Made by a program: the position numbers and the translations under genes. Below, one piece after another: positions 19,881 to 20,456 of a stretch of DNA of 20,456 nucleotides. The notes under the pieces are model-generated. The model did not search any database, was not told where the DNA came from, and was given only the letters and a program-made list of their open reading frames with translations. The first letter of the stretch is position 1, and every line of letters begins with the position of its first letter. The stretch spans positions 1 to 20,456 of the forward strand of contig JAYMTA010001352.1 in the NCBI GenBank assembly GCA_036897625.1. Reading direction: 5' to 3'. The stretch comes from Pelargonium cotyledonis (taxonomy: Eukaryota; Streptophyta; Magnoliopsida; Geraniales; Geraniaceae).

Positions 19881-20456
19881 AAGAAAAAAGTGGTCTTCCC
19901 GCTTAGTAGGGTTCCGTCTCCGTGGCGGTTAAGGTTTCTGTTTCTCAAGTTTATCCGGCGTCTGGCCAGCAATTGGCAGTGTGCTGGGAGTTGTTTTCAG
20001 TTCCGGCGGCAATGGGGTTCTCGGCAACAGCATGGGTCTCGGCAACAGTGAGGGTCTCGACAGTTTGAGTGCAACGATTTTGGGACGGTAACGACGCAAG
20101 TGCAGTCGGAGGCAAAAACAGGCGCAGAGCGTGGGAAGCACCAGATTGCAGGGAGGGTTTTCAGTAGCAGAGAGGGTTTTGATTTTGATGGATGAGCGAG
20201 AACCAGACATGGAGAGCGAGGTCTCGCTGGCAGAGGAAAAGTGTGGTGGCTTGGAGATGTCACCGGTGGAGCAAGGCGTGGGTTACGGAGGGAGACCCGA
20301 ATGGAGGGTGGGAGAGACTGTTGACGTCCAGGCGAGCCTTGCCGAGCAGGCTCGCTTAGACAAATAGTGTGCCGGAGGATGGACGGTGGCGACAGGAGGC
20401 CACCGTGGGAGGCCGGGTTTTCCGAGATGAGGAGGGGGCGCGCAGCCGGGGTCAAC
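19881..20456. other. GC-rich block of unknown origin reaching the window edge
   Basis: Base composition changes sharply at about 19890, from strongly AT-rich to clearly GC-rich, and stays so to the right edge. Overlapping frames exist on both strands (plus 20131-20367; minus 19929-20210 and 19997-20455). The minus frames read as Pro/Ser/Arg-rich low-complexity sequence typical of chance frames in GC-rich DNA; the plus frame resembles no family I know. It could be the 5' part of a retroelement such as a LINE, or a gene start, but nothing decides this within the window. Confidence 0.4.
20015..20068 (+). repeat. Short degenerate tandem repeat, about 18 bp x 3
   Basis: Three successive units read GGGTTCTCGGCAACAGCAT, GGGTCTCGGCAACAGTGA and GGGTCTCGACAGTTTGA. 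It is a minisatellite-like stretch inside the GC-rich block and explains the Cys/Arg-rich repeats in the overlapping minus-strand frame. Confidence 0.7.

Noticed and set aside
19929..20455. Minus-strand Pro/Ser/Arg/Cys-rich frames as proteins
   Set aside because: Low-complexity reading of GC-rich and minisatellite DNA, with no domain or gene structure seen.
1..20456. tRNA, rRNA, CRISPR arrays, prokaryotic operons, viral genes
   Set aside because: None seen on either strand; the window is ordinary plant nuclear DNA with split genes.

Overview
This is nuclear DNA from a flowering plant, almost certainly a dicot. The genes have short GT-AG introns, the intergenic DNA is AT-rich, and all recognisable proteins are plant families: CYP71-type P450, plant cytosolic sulfotransferase, XBAT-type and RGLG-type RING ubiquitin ligases, and a glyoxal/galactose-oxidase-like enzyme. 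I cannot fix the species from the sequence alone.

Region 1 (1-9.6 kb) is an inverted gene neighbourhood. Two very similar CYP71 P450 genes point away from each other. Copy A is on the minus strand, from 830 and running off the left edge. Copy B is complete on the plus strand (7718-9328, two exons, 512 residues). Between them lie two decayed sulfotransferase copies and one intact gene. The first sulfotransferase (2462-3259, plus) lacks its 5' end and has a single in-frame stop. The second (about 6040-6837, minus) is broken by several frameshifts. The intact gene is a five-exon XBAT34/35-like E3 ligase on the minus strand (3732-5215), with ankyrin repeats, four ubiquitin-interacting-motif-like repeats and a C-terminal RING.

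Region 2 (9.6-10.8 kb) is a non-autonomous transposon of 1138 bp. It has terminal inverted repeats of about 300 bp and a 9-bp target duplication with one mismatch, which points to the Mutator superfamily.

Region 3 (11.9-15.1 kb, plus) is an RGLG-type E3 ligase of 11 coding exons and 435 residues: a copine/vWA domain followed by a C-terminal RING. Region 4 (16.05-17.77 kb, plus) is an intronless secreted GLOX-like copper-radical oxidase that keeps the expected Cys, Tyr, Tyr-His and His active-site residues. Region 5 (17.8-20.46 kb) holds no gene I can support: about 2.1 kb of AT-rich DNA with repeat debris, then an abrupt GC-rich block running off the right edge, perhaps the start of a retroelement.

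The genes do not form one pathway. The P450s and former sulfotransferases are specialised-metabolism types; the two RING ligases and the oxidase are ordinary neighbours. Noteworthy points are two GC-AG introns supported by protein conservation, the UIM expansion, the inverted P450 duplication and the transposon. I found no convincing undescribed system.
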